Shown: in pieces, positions 12,779-23,812 of the stretch
How positions within the stretch are numbered: position 1 is the first letter of the stretch
Layout: every line of letters begins with the position of its first letter
DNA from: Sophora flavescens
Lineage: Eukaryota > Streptophyta > Magnoliopsida > Fabales > Fabaceae
Assembly (NCBI GenBank): GCA_030762895.1
Contig: CM061062.1
Location: 239,444,019 to 239,508,018 of the forward strand
Length of the DNA: 64,000 nt
Direction of reading: 5' to 3'
Program-made: the position numbers and the translations under genes
The notes under the pieces: generated by a model
What the model saw: the letters and a program-made list of their open reading frames with translations, nothing else
The model's database searches: none
What the model was told of the DNA's origin: nothing

Positions 12779-13326
12779 GTTCATCACTGCCAACAGAAGC
12801 CTCTAGAAATCCGCCAGCACCACCACCAAAGCCTCCTACATTTGCCCTATCTCTCAAAGGAAATACTTGAGCTAGATCATCAAAAGTTGCAGGGTTATAA
12901 GGAATTGGGGTCTTAGCATAAGTCTTGTTAACTCCAGACCCAGAAGGAGAACTAACACCATATTCTCCCACATCGGCTACATTTGTACCATTTCCTATTT
13001 TTCTGTAAGGTTGTCTCTCCAATTGGGCAAGAAGTCGCAGGTAGGGTCTAACTGGGATATATGATTTATGGTCTTTTTCTCTGGAGGAGTAGAAGAAGAA
13101 CCATGACCAACAACACCAACATGAGGCACATGTCCAATTGGCATGGTTTCCCGCCTCAAGTAAGGATGGTAACGCACCATGAAACCATTCCTATGTGTTT
13201 CATTTCCAGCAACGTTGTTATGCCTAAAAGGCGATGGTAAAGGTGCAAGCCTTGATGTTATCGGGCTAGCCCTTGGTGGTTGTGGTAGAACAATCGGGTG
13301 TGTTAGGGGTGGGTGGGGAGGCATAA
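12753..13326 (-). pseudogene. C-terminal part of the duplicated zinc-finger gene
   Basis: This matches the last two thirds of the intact gene at 23813-24790 at close range. Shared segments include VGGFGGGAGGFLEASVG, NVAGNETH, HVGVVGHGSSS and INHISQLDPT. It is split between two frames (12753-13022 and 12995-13324), shortened at the very C terminus and lacks the zinc finger. The coding match ends at about 13326, where LTR sequence begins; the N terminus of the same copy is at 14700-14846. It is therefore one pseudogene cut by later DNA. Confidence 0.85.
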
Positions 13327-14129
13327 CTGATCGTGTGTTGATTGTTCCTCATGCATTCATGCATTGGAGATGTTAGTGGGGGATGTTCAACACAAGGGAG
13401 GTCGTCTGAGAGTATGGCGATCTGGCCGTCCGCGGTGATTCATTCGAGAGTTAGGTGAATCATGTACACCCGTGGTGGCGCATCCGAGAGCAAGGTGCAT
13501 CGGCTATCCAAGGGGTCACCCATGGTTTGGTGAACTGTCGGCGTTACTGCTTATTGGCCAATGTGGATATGTAACTCCGAAGTTGACTTCCTGAGGTAGA
13601 TTGGATCCACATGCATAATGGAGTAGTGGAGTAGTGTTGCACCGCATAGCATACATTGATTGAATTGTTATATATAATATAAATGTGTTGTGTATGTTGA
13701 CTTGTGATAATATGCTATTGATATGATGTATGCTCATTTTGCTAACTGCTTCCATGCTATTATGTTTTATACATGTTTCTTACTCCTCGTCTTTTGTTGT
13801 TTGCTTTGCATGTACCTTTCTTTTATGCAGAGGACGGTGAGCAGCCTGTTGAGGAGTGACTCTGAGGAGCCGCTACTCGTAGTTTAGGATTTCTTAGTAA
13901 TGTTGCTTATCTGTGATGTTTCTGGATTTTTGGTTATACCAGCTCTGTAACGTGATATCGAGGTTGGGTTTATCTTTCATGTTATGTTTTTATTTCCGCG
14001 TTAAGAAGTTTGTTATAATGTGGTACTTTCTACCTATGGTTTTTAATTTCAAAATAAATATGCATGTTTTTTATTTTATTTCTTCTATGTTATTTCTTTA
14101 TAAATATATGCAAGTGAGAGGGTGTCACA
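13327..14129 (+). mobile_element. Fragment of a second LTR family (3' part)
   Basis: It matches the minus strand of the solo LTR at 53826-56432. Both have the ACTCCGAAGTTGAC segment, the GGATCCACATGCAT segment, GAGGACGGTGAGCAGCCTGT and a TATACCAGCTCTG segment, and both end in G(T)TGTCACA. Only the last third of the LTR is present; the left side joins directly to zinc-finger pseudogene sequence. It has no coding role. Confidence 0.8.
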
Positions 14130-14699
14130 ATTACAATTATATATTACAATTTTTGGTAAAAACTTTTGGAGAGGAAGGAAATTGGAGAGAGGTGTTTGAA
14201 AATTAGTTTGGGCAATCAAGTTACTAAATACCATTGCTTTTTGTTCTATGGGCTGATTTAAGTGTAAGTGACTTTTTCAATTAAAAACATATTTTACTAA
14301 GTGTTTATGTTAAATAATATTGTTTGTTAGTAAAGCAAAAATTAACTTGCCTATTTGGATATTAATTGATTGATTTGTTTATACCTACCTACTTATCTAT
14401 GTATTTGTATATTTTAATTACTTTTCTTTATCGCTACCTACTTGATCAATATGATTTAGTTTGATTCTTTTATGCATTTTTTGTCTTTAGTAGTTGAATC
14501 AGATGTTTAACTTGAAATTTTTTTTAACAATAGTTTCCTACCTTGCTATTGCTAAGATAGTTTAGAAAATAGGTCTTGAGCTCCATGTAACTAACATTAA
14601 TTCGTTATTTGCTCTGAATATTTTTATAGTTTTGAAAAAGGTAAGAGAGTAAAAGCAATGTAATAAAAGATGAGAAACCAAAGGCAAATGGTAAAAATA
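14130..14699. other. No recognisable feature
   Basis: AT-rich sequence between the LTR fragment and the N-terminal pseudogene piece. It replaces the zinc-finger-coding segment found in the intact copy. I see no ORF, repeat or element end that I can support. Confidence 0.5.
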
Positions 14700-14846
14700 T
14701 AAAATCACTAATGTAAAAGCACGAGGAGGATAGGGAAAAGAAGAAGGAGAAGGGGGAGGAGGGTTATTGATGGTGCTATTCTTTTCACCAACACCAGAAC
14801 TTCCAGTACTGCTCTCAGTGTTTGAGTCTGGAGCATTTGACGCCAT
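14700..14846 (-). pseudogene. N-terminal part of the duplicated zinc-finger gene
   Basis: From the ATG at 14846 the frame reads MASNAPDSNTESSTGSSGVG, matching MASNVSLSDTESSTGSSGVG of the intact copy, then a Pro/Ser-rich stretch. Homology stops where the C2H2 finger should follow. The frame would read on into unrelated hydrophobic sequence. Its upstream region still matches the intact gene's promoter, so this was once a whole gene. Confidence 0.85.
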
Positions 14847-15972
14847 TTCTATGAGCAAGGGTGGGGTTGGAGATGGTATTAGGGACACATTGAAAATGAT
14901 GCTAGCTCTAGCTGTCTAGCTAGAAGATGATTATGTTGTATCAAAAGGAAAGGAAGAGAGAGAGTGTGTGTCTGTGGTGAGAAAGCCTAGTGAAATAAGA
15001 TATATTTATAGTGAGGGTTTGGAGCTAAGAACATGGTTTGGATCCCAATTTTTTAAATAAAAAATAGATGTTGAAATTTAAAGCAAGATTTTTCATGTGT
15101 GGGGATCTATAGCTTTTCAAAATATTACCATTTTTTAACTTATTACCAAAACAAGGGAAATTAATTAAGGATGTTATTAATGGTGTTTATTAATTATGAG
15201 CTGTATTTGATATTGTTATTAAATATTGTTAGACGAGAAATCATTTAATCAGTTAATTATATTTTATTCGTAAAAAAGTTAATTATATTTTCATCATTTG
15301 TCTTAATTACTTTGTTTAATATGATCTCCTATGTTTTATTTTTGTCAAGTTAGTCTTAAATGTTTGCATACGTTAATATTGTTACCCATTCACCCCGTTA
15401 ATTAACACCGTCCAAACTTCCGTTAAAGCATAATAAAAAAATGATATCTTCTTTTTTTCTTCCATCTTTTTTTCGATCAAGCACATGTGAGAGGACTGAT
15501 ATGGTATTTTAGCTTTAGTTGCCAAAAAAATGGTGGAACTCGACGAAAAAATTTGTGGAATGAAGAGTGAGAAGAGAGAGAAAAGGGAAGAGAGAGAAAC
15601 AATAATCTTTTATTGAATTTTAACGGAAGATATGATGGTGATAGATGAATTTTAAATTCTTTTGTAGAATAATAATTAGTTTTGTTTTCCGTTACTAATA
15701 AACGATTAAAGTAGTATATATTGTGAGTGTAAGAAGTTTTACATTGACATCCACTAACATTTTGGCATATGTGTTTTTATTTAAATAATTAAGGGAGAGA
15801 AATGACAATAATGTTGATTTGACGAGATATTATTGGACGTCCATGTAAACATTCTTTACATCGACCGTACATAAAAATTAAACTCTAACGAAAATACCAT
15901 ATATAGAGCATATATTGTTTTTATTGATTTTCAGCCCCACCGTTGGGAAAAGTAAATAAGGTGAAGCAACTA
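14847..15972 (-). promoter_or_regulatory. Duplicated upstream region of the zinc-finger pseudogene
   Basis: This follows 24791-25756 closely at both ends, with a less similar middle. A TATA box CTATAAATATA lies on the minus strand at 15001-15011, with a CT-rich leader between it and the ATG. The matching end near 15930-15970 (a CAGCCCCA..GTTG segment) marks the limit of the gene duplication. Confidence 0.65.
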
Positions 15973-15980
15973 CTACCAAT

Positions 15981-16405
15981 TAGGGTTGTTCATTGGTTCG
16001 GATCGATACGACGAACATGAGAATCCGAACCGAACCAATTCAATTGGTCCACTTTTTTTTGTGTTGGGTCCGAACCGAACCAAACCAAACCCAATGGTAA
16101 TTTGTTCGGTTCTAGGATTCAAGGATTCTAGAACAGAACCAAACCCATTAATATACTTTTAATATTTTTATATATTTAAATATTTATTATATTTTATTGT
16201 TTTAATATTTATGTATATTTTAAGATTTAATATTTTTTGGGCCTGAATAGACCCGAACTAACCTATATATTCTTGAATGTTTGGTTTGATTTGGATTTCC
16301 TGACAAAAAACTTGCAAATTTAAATCGAACCGAACGAGTTGATTTTGGTTGGTTCGGTTTTGATTTTCATGCAAATCTAACCAAACCGACCCATGAACAC
16401 TCCAA
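15981..16405. mobile_element. hAT-like MITE, 425 bp
   Basis: Flanked by a perfect 8-bp duplication CTACCAAT (15973-15980 and 16406-16413), the length typical of hAT transposons. Terminal inverted repeats are TAGGGTTGTTCAT and, on the complement, TTGGAGTGTTCAT (10 of 13 match). The interior is rich in short AACCGAACC and GGTTCGG words. No coding capacity. Confidence 0.85.
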
Positions 16406-16416
16406 CTACCAATATG

Positions 16417-16590
16417 TAGTTTCAAGTGGTAACGGTCTCAAGCCCCTTAAGCGAGTGGTCAGATGTTCGACTTCTGACTCTTGCGTATGGAGAAAACCTA
16501 ATTGGGAAGGGATAATCCTTAAATGTCATCTAGATCCTACGACAGAGATTAGTAACTATTTATGATGATTGGTACTTTATTCGAATAACA
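16417..16590 (+). mobile_element. Possible SINE fragment
   Basis: A GTGGTAACGGTCTCAAG segment and a GATGTTCGACTTC segment about 40 bp later resemble the tRNA-derived A and B boxes of plant SINEs. No clear tail or TSD was found, so the call is tentative. Confidence 0.35.
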
Positions 16591-17880
16591 CAATTAACAA
16601 AAAAATATGAAGCAACTCCCGCTCTATACTTTATTGAGGATGGTCATTTTATTCAATATAATTAATGTAATGTTTGATATTATCAATTTGTTTGCCACAT
16701 TATATAATAATTAGTACAAAGAGAGAGATCAATTTATACCTAGATAAATAATATATATACAGTCTCTTCCACAGGAAGTATGCAGAATTCTTTGGAAAAA
16801 AGGGATGCAATCTAACTAAGACAATGAGGGTATTAAAGGGAATTAGGTGGGGGATACATGGAGAAGGAATAAAAAAAAATATAAACAGGAAGAATAAGGG
16901 AAGTGGCAAGTGAACAATGGGTGTTTCATTTGGAAAAAAAAAAAACAAGAGACCGAACAACATAAAAAATTTTATTTCTTATTTGATATGAAAAATGATC
17001 GTGGGACTAGACAAAAAAGAGGGTGAGGGACTGGATAAAAACCCAATTTTTTGTCTCTTATCAAACCATGAGACAACTTTTTGTCTCATGAATCTACCAC
17101 AAAAAAATATAAAACTATCCTTAGATCTCTTTTTCTCTCTCTCTTACAAGCACACCCCCCAAATGTTTACTTATATATTAAAAAAAATATTATCAGTACG
17201 TTACTTTACGTATTGTACGCGTGTATATATATATATATAATATTATCACAAGAGATATTATAGTAAATTTAATATTATTTTGTTTGTCATGTTCATAGTT
17301 CATCAAACACTGACAAGACAAAAATTTGTCCAGTGAGGGATTATCATGTGTTGTTCTCCTTATCCTGATTGGGTAATAAAATTTATTCTCTTCTTATCTG
17401 ATTGTATAAATCTTCCAGAATCTTCCTAAGCAAGATAACTTTAAAATATTCTTTAAAATTAAAAAATTGAGCGTTTTGGATTTAAAAAGAAAATATTACA
17501 ATTTTCTCTCTTCATTTTTAAAAATTTTCAAACAAAACTTTTCCCTCCCAGACTTCCCTCTCTTTTCATCCTTTCTCATTTTCTCCAAACATTAAGATTT
17601 ATCTAATTAATTACGAGGGATATGCAATCTGTAAAAAGTTGTAAATTTTACCCAAAAAAAAAATACATGAAATCTAACTCAACTAAGATGGTATCTATTA
17701 GAAATTAATAACTATATATACGAGTGCATAAAAACATAAATATATCTTAATAAACAATAGGTATATTGGTGCTTGTTAGCAATGGAAAAATTTCCCAAAA
17801 AAAATTTAGGCAGTTTCATTATCCTAAAGGGGAAGCGATATTAACGTACTCTACACTCGTTTTTTTTTTTTTTAACATTT
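16591..17880. other. Intergenic sequence, nothing supported
   Basis: AT-rich, with homopolymer runs and a short TA repeat near 17223-17240. ORFs here are low-complexity readings of homopolymers. No element ends or conserved coding were seen. Confidence 0.5.
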
Positions 17881-18048
17881 CTAGAACACTGGTTGTCCAT
17901 AGTTGATTCTTTCATAGGACGTGGCTTCTTCATTTCTGGCCTTCAGAATGACGTTAGCAGTGGCAATTAGAGCACATCCTAGCCGCTCATACATTTCGTC
18001 AACATATTTAATGGAATTAAAATTACTTTTCAAAGTGAAGGAAGACAT
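17881..18048 (-). CDS. Possible small host gene, 55 aa, unrecognised
   Basis: A 55-codon frame starts at the ATG at 18048 (MSSFTLKSNF...) and stops at TAG (17881-17883), ending SYERINYGQPVF. I do not recognise the family. The middle (YVDEMYERLGCALIATANVILKA, quoted in parts) looks helical and mildly amphipathic, with one Cys and no signal peptide. The case for a gene is its context. It has ordinary codon use for this DNA, in a neighbourhood where random frames are low-complexity. A TATATATTTA box lies about 95 bp upstream at 18143-18152, and a CT-rich probable leader lies between. A LINE has inserted about 150 bp upstream. It could also be the last exon of a decayed gene. Confidence 0.4.
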   Translation of the reverse strand: MSSFTLKSNFNSIKYVDEMYERLGCALIATANVILKARNEEATSYERINYGQPVF

Positions 18049-18142
18049 ACTTGTTGATGATGAATTTCTGAGTTCTTGTATAAGAAGAACATAAAGTAGA
18101 GAAACAATACATGAGGAAGAAAAAGAGAGAGATGCAATTAAC

Positions 18143-18152
18143 TAAATATATA
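18143..18152 (-). promoter_or_regulatory. TATA box candidate for the 55-aa frame
   Basis: Reads TATATATTTA on the minus strand. A CT-rich pyrimidine patch starts about 15 bp downstream, as in many plant promoters, and a TACGTGTAA (ACGT-core) motif lies about 20 bp upstream. Confidence 0.4.
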
Positions 18153-18197
18153 GATCACTTCTTTATTACACGTAGTATTACCTTAAACCCCTGATTT

Positions 18198-18525
18198 CTT
18201 GGGATCGGGTGTGCATGCCGAAGAGTAATGGTGGGTTTGGTGTCAAACATTTGGAGCTCTTCAATATGAGCTTGTTGTCCAAATGGAGATGGCGCCTTCT
18301 AATGGATCGACAAGCTGTTTGGTATAGACTCTTGCAATTCAAATATGGCTCTTTAGATTGTGATTTGAGTCATAGTTCTAGACAGTAGAGGAATACCAAG
18401 TCTGCTTATTATCTTCTTCAATCAAAAATCTTCTCATCCTCTAATGATCTAGTAAACAATGTTTTCAAAAAAAACTGTGGAGATGTTCTGTGCCTTCCAA
18501 GATTTTGGTTTTTGCTTGGTGGCTT
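18198..18525 (+). pseudogene. LINE post-RT region, left half
   Basis: Translation gives landmarks of plant LINEs: a WDRVCMPKSNGGFGVKHLEL-like stretch, then NMSLLSKWRWRLL, VWYRLLQFKYGS and a KSAYYLL segment. An in-frame stop (SSRQ*RNTKSAYYLL) shows decay. It is cut off at the CACTA insertion. Confidence 0.75.
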
Positions 18526-18539
18526 CACTACAACAGATT

Positions 18540-18892
18540 AGACTTTTAATAACGCACCTTTTATAGCATTTCCGTGCGGAAATGCTTTTAAAAGTGATGG
18601 GGGGACTTTTAATAGCGGTTCCTTAAGGAACCACTATCTTAGGTATCACCTAAGATAGCATTTCCTTAAGGAACGCTATTAAAAGTCAAGCTGCAGGAAA
18701 AGATAGTGCTTCCATCAGGAAGTGCTATCTTAACTAACAACCTAAGATAGCGGTTCCACACGGAAACGCTATCTTTTATAATTTGCAATAAATAAATAAA
18801 ATAAAATAAACTTTTAATAGCAGTTGTAAAATGAAATGCTATTAAAAGGTAACTTTTAGATAGCGTTTAAAGTTAGAAACGCTATCTTAGGT
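18540..18892. repeat. CACTA subterminal repeats, GATAGCG type
   Basis: Many copies of GATAGCGGTTCC-like words and their complements (GGAACGCTATC, GATAGCATTTCC) in both orientations. In CACTA elements such subterminal repeats bind the TNPA protein. Confidence 0.8.
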
Positions 18893-19155
18893 GAGAACTA
18901 CCGGCGCGCGCGTCCTTCAATTCTCAGTTTCTGCGTACCACTTACCTCAGTTCAAGTCTAGGGTTGCCATCCAGAGAGCTCGTCCCCTCTCACGCCTTAT
19001 CCCTCTCACTCTTGCTCAAGCCTCAGACTCCCTCTCACTCTTCAACAACGCAGCTCTTCCCTGTGTCATTCAAACCACACCACCTCGCTTGTCCCTCGCG
19101 CTACATCACACCACCTCCTACACTCTCTCTGCTTCATCCCATCTCCCCCTACGAC
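18893..19155 (+). promoter_or_regulatory. GC-richer, CT-rich leader in the CACTA element
   Basis: A local rise in GC with long CT-rich stretches (CTCTCACTCTTGC and similar) ends in CCAAGGTATGC at 19155-19165, a good splice donor. This looks like a transcribed first exon upstream of the captured anamorsin exons. Confidence 0.45.
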
Positions 19156-19511
19156 CAAGGTATGCTCTCTATGTCCCTCTCCCCTATTGCAAACGAAAAT
19201 GAATGTAGTTCTTAGGTCTGAGAGTTCTTGGTCCGAGTTTGGTAACAATGAGAGGTAATGAGCAAGTAACTCTGATGATGATTGTCTTTGGTGAACTTTT
19301 GTTAGAATTAAAACTAGAATATGTGATTTTTGTTCATAAGAACCAAGGGTTTCGGGGATTAAGAACTCTGTTTGGAGAATGTTTGGAATTCGTTCTAATG
19401 AATCTCTTCAGACTTGTATTTGAAATATTGATTGTGTGCATAAGCATGTCCCTGTTATGATCGAGGATTGAGGTGTTGTGTGATAATGTGCTAATTTGGG
19501 GTTTCAAGCAG

Positions 19512-19832
19512 AGAGAGTTCACCTAAAGTGCAGTTTGATGTTGATTCAGATATGATTGATGAAGATAGTCTTTTGAGTGAAGAAGATTTGAAGAAACCCC
19601 AACTGCCACCTGGTAAAGAGTACTCTTCTAGTTTCTGTCATCAATTGATCAATATTCTGTGTGATATTAGGCTATTAGCTAACATGCTTGTGCAGTTGGT
19701 GATTGTGAAATTGGAAGTACAAGAAAAGCCTGCAAAAATTGCTCTTGTGGGAGGGCTGAAGAGGAGGAGAAAGTATTGAAGTTAGGATTGACTGCAGAGC
19801 AGATTAATAGTCCTCAATCTGCATGTGGCAGT
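19512..19832 (+). pseudogene. Captured anamorsin (DRE2/CIAPIN1) gene fragment, two exons
   Basis: Anamorsin is a cytosolic iron-sulfur assembly protein that takes electrons from a diflavin reductase. Two exons survive with their intron and canonical splice sites. Exon 19512-19612 encodes VQFDVDSDMIDEDSLLSEED and then LKKPQLPP. Intron 19613-19695 runs GT to AG. Exon 19696-19832 encodes VGDCEIGSTRKACKNCSCGR and on to LGLTAEQINSPQSACGS, ending at a GTATGT donor. The Cx8Cx2CxC cluster that binds the first iron-sulfur centre is intact; the methyltransferase-like N terminus and the second C-terminal cysteine motif are absent. The retained intron shows that genomic DNA, not cDNA, was captured. No frame break in the piece. 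Confidence 0.88.
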
Positions 19833-22130
19833 GTATGTCTTTTTTTTTTTGCAATATAAAGTTTTTTAATGCTATCTTGCATTGGATTTCTTTAATTTCA
19901 TCTTACATGGCTGTGCTGTTCAACAAGACCTCATTTTTGCTTTCTGTGCATTGCAAGATAGAAAGTTCTGAGAAATTTAGACACACACACAGGCACACAA
20001 AAGCAATTTAGTAGCTTTACAGTGGTTTGTTAGATAGGTAGCCTTATTGCTTGGTTTAGATGATATATAGAAGAATAGGATGATAGGGAAGGCGCTTCCC
20101 GACTGACTTCGCAAGGCGCTTCTCTGCTAGGTGAAATTCCAACTGGTCTTCACAAAGGTCTTTCCTGCATTCCTAATTTGGTCTCAACTGGAACCATATT
20201 TGCATGCTTCAGATACGTCTTCTATCAAACTTTTGGTCTTCATCTCCACCGTGAGTTTGTTTAAGGAACCATATTGTTTTTTTCTACATGCTCGATTTGT
20301 TCTCCAATATGAAAATCCCTAACTCTTCTTTGTTTATCTTTAATTGCATGCTTCAGATTCGTGATTTCTCATCCTGGTGCTCTTCTTTTTTTTGTTATCT
20401 GCTTCATTGGTCAGGTATATCTCTCCCTAAATCTTGTTTTTTTTGTGTTTTTTGTTTTGTGGATTTGTGAATTCCTTGCTTCTGAATTGATTTATTTTTG
20501 TTCCCTATGTGTTCTTCTGTTGTTCATTTTGGTGTTAGTGGTTTTTTCTGGATTTTTGAAATTGGTTCACTCTATTTTTGTAAGGTAGCGTTGGTGCATC
20601 TATTTCCCCCCCAAAAATAATGCCAACACTGTTGTTAAAAAAAATTATAAAAAAAAGATATAATATTGCGGATTTGGGATTTGGGAATGTGTAATGGCTG
20701 ACTTTGAAAACTTCGTTCTTTTGCAATTTTGGCATTCTTCACCAGTTTTGCCATTTTTTTATACCGCAAATCAGTTTTTTGTTTCCTGGATTTTATGAAA
20801 ATGTTTTGTACTCACTGACTTACACTGTTTTTATCTGCCTCTCGTCGTGGCGGAGCTCGTACATCGCAGTACGAAAGTCTGCACTATAAAAGCTTCACAA
20901 GTCTCACCCTAAGACTCATCAGTTCAAAGTAGTGGTAACAAATCCCTCTCTTCCTTGCACTCATCCCATATCATGTATGCATCTTAAGCTTGTTCCTACA
21001 CCACTCTTATTAATTGCCGTATACACATGACCATGAGAATGGGGAAAATCTCTGGGGATCCATTTTTTAATGTGATTTGGTTTGATACTCCTTGGTTGAT
21101 AATGTGATTTCTGATTTCATTTTTCCAATTTGGGGAGTTATTGATATGCTAATCATGCATTTATGTTAGAAGGATTTCACATGCATCACTTCTGTTTGAT
21201 AAAATGCCTCCATGAAAATATTTTTGTTGAACACCACATCCCTAGTTATAATTCTTTCCCATACAAATTACAAGCAAAAACGGTGAACTATCAACCTTAT
21301 GATGGTTACTTTGGTTTGGGGGAGTGTTTTAAATTTCTTTTTTCCATTTTTGATATTCGTTAAAGATTTGCTCCAGTAGGGGAAGCAAATGGCAACTGCA
21401 CTTGACCTCGGAATAAATTTGCTTATTCTCTGTATTTTTTTAGCAGCCAACAGAAGTTTGTATCACATCATCTCTTATATGTACAAACAAATTCAGGCGA
21501 GAAAGATAGTAGACTTTGTATTATATGTTTATGACACTGGATGCATGAAGCTTATTTTTATTACCTCATAATATTGGATATATAATTTTGGATTTTGATC
21601 ATCCAACTGCATCCTTAACAGGGATGACACTACCTCTATTGTGATTATCTTTACTTGCTGCCATTAGCATTTTTTTCGGTAAAATACAATTAATCCATCC
21701 CAATTTGTTTTAACAATATGCTAGAAAACAGAGAAATTCATAGGTAGGCACTATCTAGCTATGCTTGATGTATTAGCTTTGGCTTCACTTTTATGAAATT
21801 TGGAAGTAAGCTTGGTGTTGTCAAATATGATCTAAAGAGTATGGGGTTTGAAAACAAAACTGAGTCATCAATATGTTTAAGTTAATTGCTGCTACACATG
21901 ATCCATTTTATGGTTACCATTCATTTTTCTGTGTATTAGTGGAGATCAGGTTCGGTCACCTGTATTGTGATTTAATGCTACACATCGTACGGTTGTTGAA
22001 TTTGTTTTATATTTATAATCCTATAACTAATTGATCACCAAGATATAGTCCTATTTATAAGGTTGGGCAATTTGAATCCTAAACCAATACAAAAACCAGA
22101 TCAAATCAGTTGTTGAAGATCCATAGAATG
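19833..22130. other. CACTA interior without recognisable genes
   Basis: AT-rich with poly-T runs. The only hint is ACTATAAAAGC at 20882-20892, a TATA-like site that could drive the downstream tnp2. ORFs here are not supported by any motif. Confidence 0.45.
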
Positions 22131-22132
22131 CG

Positions 22133-22442
22133 AGTCACGACCGTGATGGGCATCACAGCCTGACCGTGACAGCTTCTGCCGTGAATGTTGCTTCACTAAA
22201 TGGTCTGTCACGGCCGTGATGGGTATCATGGCCTGGCCGTGACAGATTCTGCATAAAAGGGGTCTGGCTCAGTTGACATGTCACGGCCGTGACAGCTTCT
22301 GCCTTGAACGTTGCTTCACTAAATGGTCTGTCACGGCCGTGATGGGAATCACGGCCTGGCCGTGACAGATTCTGACTTTTCATTCTTCCTTTTAAGCTTC
22401 ACTTGATCACGGCCGTGATGGGCATCACGGCTAGGCTGTGAT
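22133..22442. repeat. Cluster of TCACGGCCGTGA palindromes
   Basis: TCACGGCCGTGA or a one-base variant occurs about five times, and GGCCGTGACAG or CATCACGG half-sites lie between. Spacing is roughly 50-80 bp. A longer unit including TTGCTTCACTAAATGGTCTG is also repeated. It lies just upstream of the tnp2 start. Confidence 0.85.
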
Positions 22443-22568
22443 CAATGTATTCTCCTAGTTTATATATAACATGAATTAGTTCCAATCTGTATACATTGCA
22501 TGTAGACATCAACCACTCTAAACTCAAAGTAAATATATTTAATAAATATTTTTGTAGATCGGGAAAAC

Positions 22569-23094
22569 ATGGATCGGAAATGGATGTCTGCCAATCGTTT
22601 AACGAAGAAGTATGAGGATGGGGTGAAAGAGTTCATTAGGTTTGCAGTTCGGCATGCGGAAAACCCTAGTACAATCATATGTCCTTGTTTAGATTGTTGT
22701 TATGCAAGGCGAGTTGGAAGAACATTTAGTGTGTAATGGAATCGATCAAAGTTATAAATGTTGGACAAAACTTGGTGAGACAAGAGATGAGTCTAGTGAA
22801 ATGAGGAATCGTGTGAGATATTCATCAAACGATACCGACACAAATACTTATGAGGGCGATCGTTTTGAAGAAATTGCAAATGCTGTTGAAGAGGATCTTC
22901 GGATTGTCCTCAAATTTTTGAGAGGTTGGTAAGTGATGCAGAGCAACCATTGTATGATGGTTGTACTAAATTCACAAGATTGTCGGCGATGTTAAAGTTG
23001 TATAACTTGAAATCGGGCAACGGATGGACTGATAAGAGCTTTACGGACTTACTCATACTATTGAAAGACATGTTACCGGATTTCAAATTTACAT
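22569..23094 (+). pseudogene. CACTA tnp2 N terminus, truncated
   Basis: From the ATG at 22569: MDRKWMSANRLTKKYEDGVK, then FIRFAV and ICPCLDCCYARR. This is the transposase-associated domain found at the start of TNP2 proteins. A frameshift near 22705 moves the reading frame to ELEEHLVCNGIDQSYKCW. Later frames give PLYDGCTKFTRLSAMLKLYNL and LLILLKDMLP, the beginning of TNP2 proper. The sequence stops there at the junction with the LINE, so the catalytic domain is absent. Confidence 0.85.
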
Positions 23095-23440
23095 GAGTTG
23101 TGCTGTGTTTTTTGCTTTACACAACAAGAGGACAACAACCACCTTTTCTTCTCTTGCCCTTTCTCATTTCAGGTTTGGTCTCAAACTTATGTCTCGTTGG
23201 GTTTTTTTGGTGTGATTCATAATGAGGGTTTGCAGCATTTTGCACAACACGGTTTTTTCTTACAAGGAAGGAAATATCGCAAAGTCAGACAGATAGATTT
23301 GGCTTTCTGTGGCTTTTGAGAAATAGGATTATTTTCCAGGGTACTTGTGCTGATATGACAGCTTGCTTAGGCCACATTAAGTTTATCTCATGGGGTTGGT
23401 TTATAAAAAAGAGGGTAGGGACCCGGGATTGATTTTCTCT
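23095..23440 (+). pseudogene. LINE zinc-knuckle and C-terminal region, right half
   Basis: Reads CCVFCFTQQEDNNHLFFSCP and then FQVWSQTYVSLGF, a plant LINE zf-RVT segment, continuing into LRNRIIFQGTC after a frame change near 23310. It continues the protein interrupted at 18525; a small part of the original LINE seems lost at the junction. The 3' UTR contains an AATAAA near 23541 and then the poly-A tail. Confidence 0.75.
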
Positions 23441-23587
23441 TATTTGTGTATTAACCGGGTTCAATGTCTAGGACAGTGTCGTGGTCTCTCTAGATTTTGA
23501 TTATTTGTATATGTGTTATAATACTTCTTGTACTCGTTTGAATAAATTTTTGCTTATCAAAAAAAAAAAAAAAACTAAACCCCTGAT

Positions 23588-23812
23588 GCACACTCTTACA
23601 ACATTTTTCACGAGGCACCTGATAAACTGATTAAACCACATCAAGTGCTAGCAACATCACCAAATAAGGGAGTAGCAACCAGGCCAAACTAAAGTTAAGA
23701 AAGAATAAATTCTCCCCTTGTTGTTTATGCTAGAAATATTTAGTAAATAGGCATTGACTCATACATATTATAGAGAATTGTAGGAAGTGAGGGCATTATA
23801 TCTATGTAAGTA
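23588..23812 (-). other. 3' flank of the zinc-finger gene
   Basis: Downstream of the zinc-finger stop codon; probably its 3' UTR and flank. No transposon signature was found. Confidence 0.4.

Larger units (their letters stand above)
18526..23094 (+). mobile_element. CACTA element, 5' half, carrying anamorsin exons
   Basis: It starts with the CACTA terminus CACTACAACAGATTAG. A dense block of subterminal inverted motifs follows (18540-18890), then a CT-rich leader, captured anamorsin exons and the start of a tnp2 gene. The right terminus is missing: tnp2 breaks off at about 23094, where LINE sequence resumes. It is therefore a truncated copy, dead by deletion. Confidence 0.8.
18196..23574 (+). 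mobile_element. LINE, 5'-truncated, split by a CACTA element
   Basis: The LINE starts within the region after the RT, reads to its 3' UTR, and ends in a poly-A tail (23559-23574). It is flanked by a 12-bp duplication TAAACCCCTGAT (18184-18195 and 23576-23587). A CACTA element occupies 18526 to about 23094 inside it. Both halves of the LINE are in the plus orientation. Confidence 0.9.

Noticed and set aside
16995..17263. Short MITE suspected from GACAAAA and TTTTGTC words
   Set aside because: The words do not form convincing termini and no target-site duplication was found.
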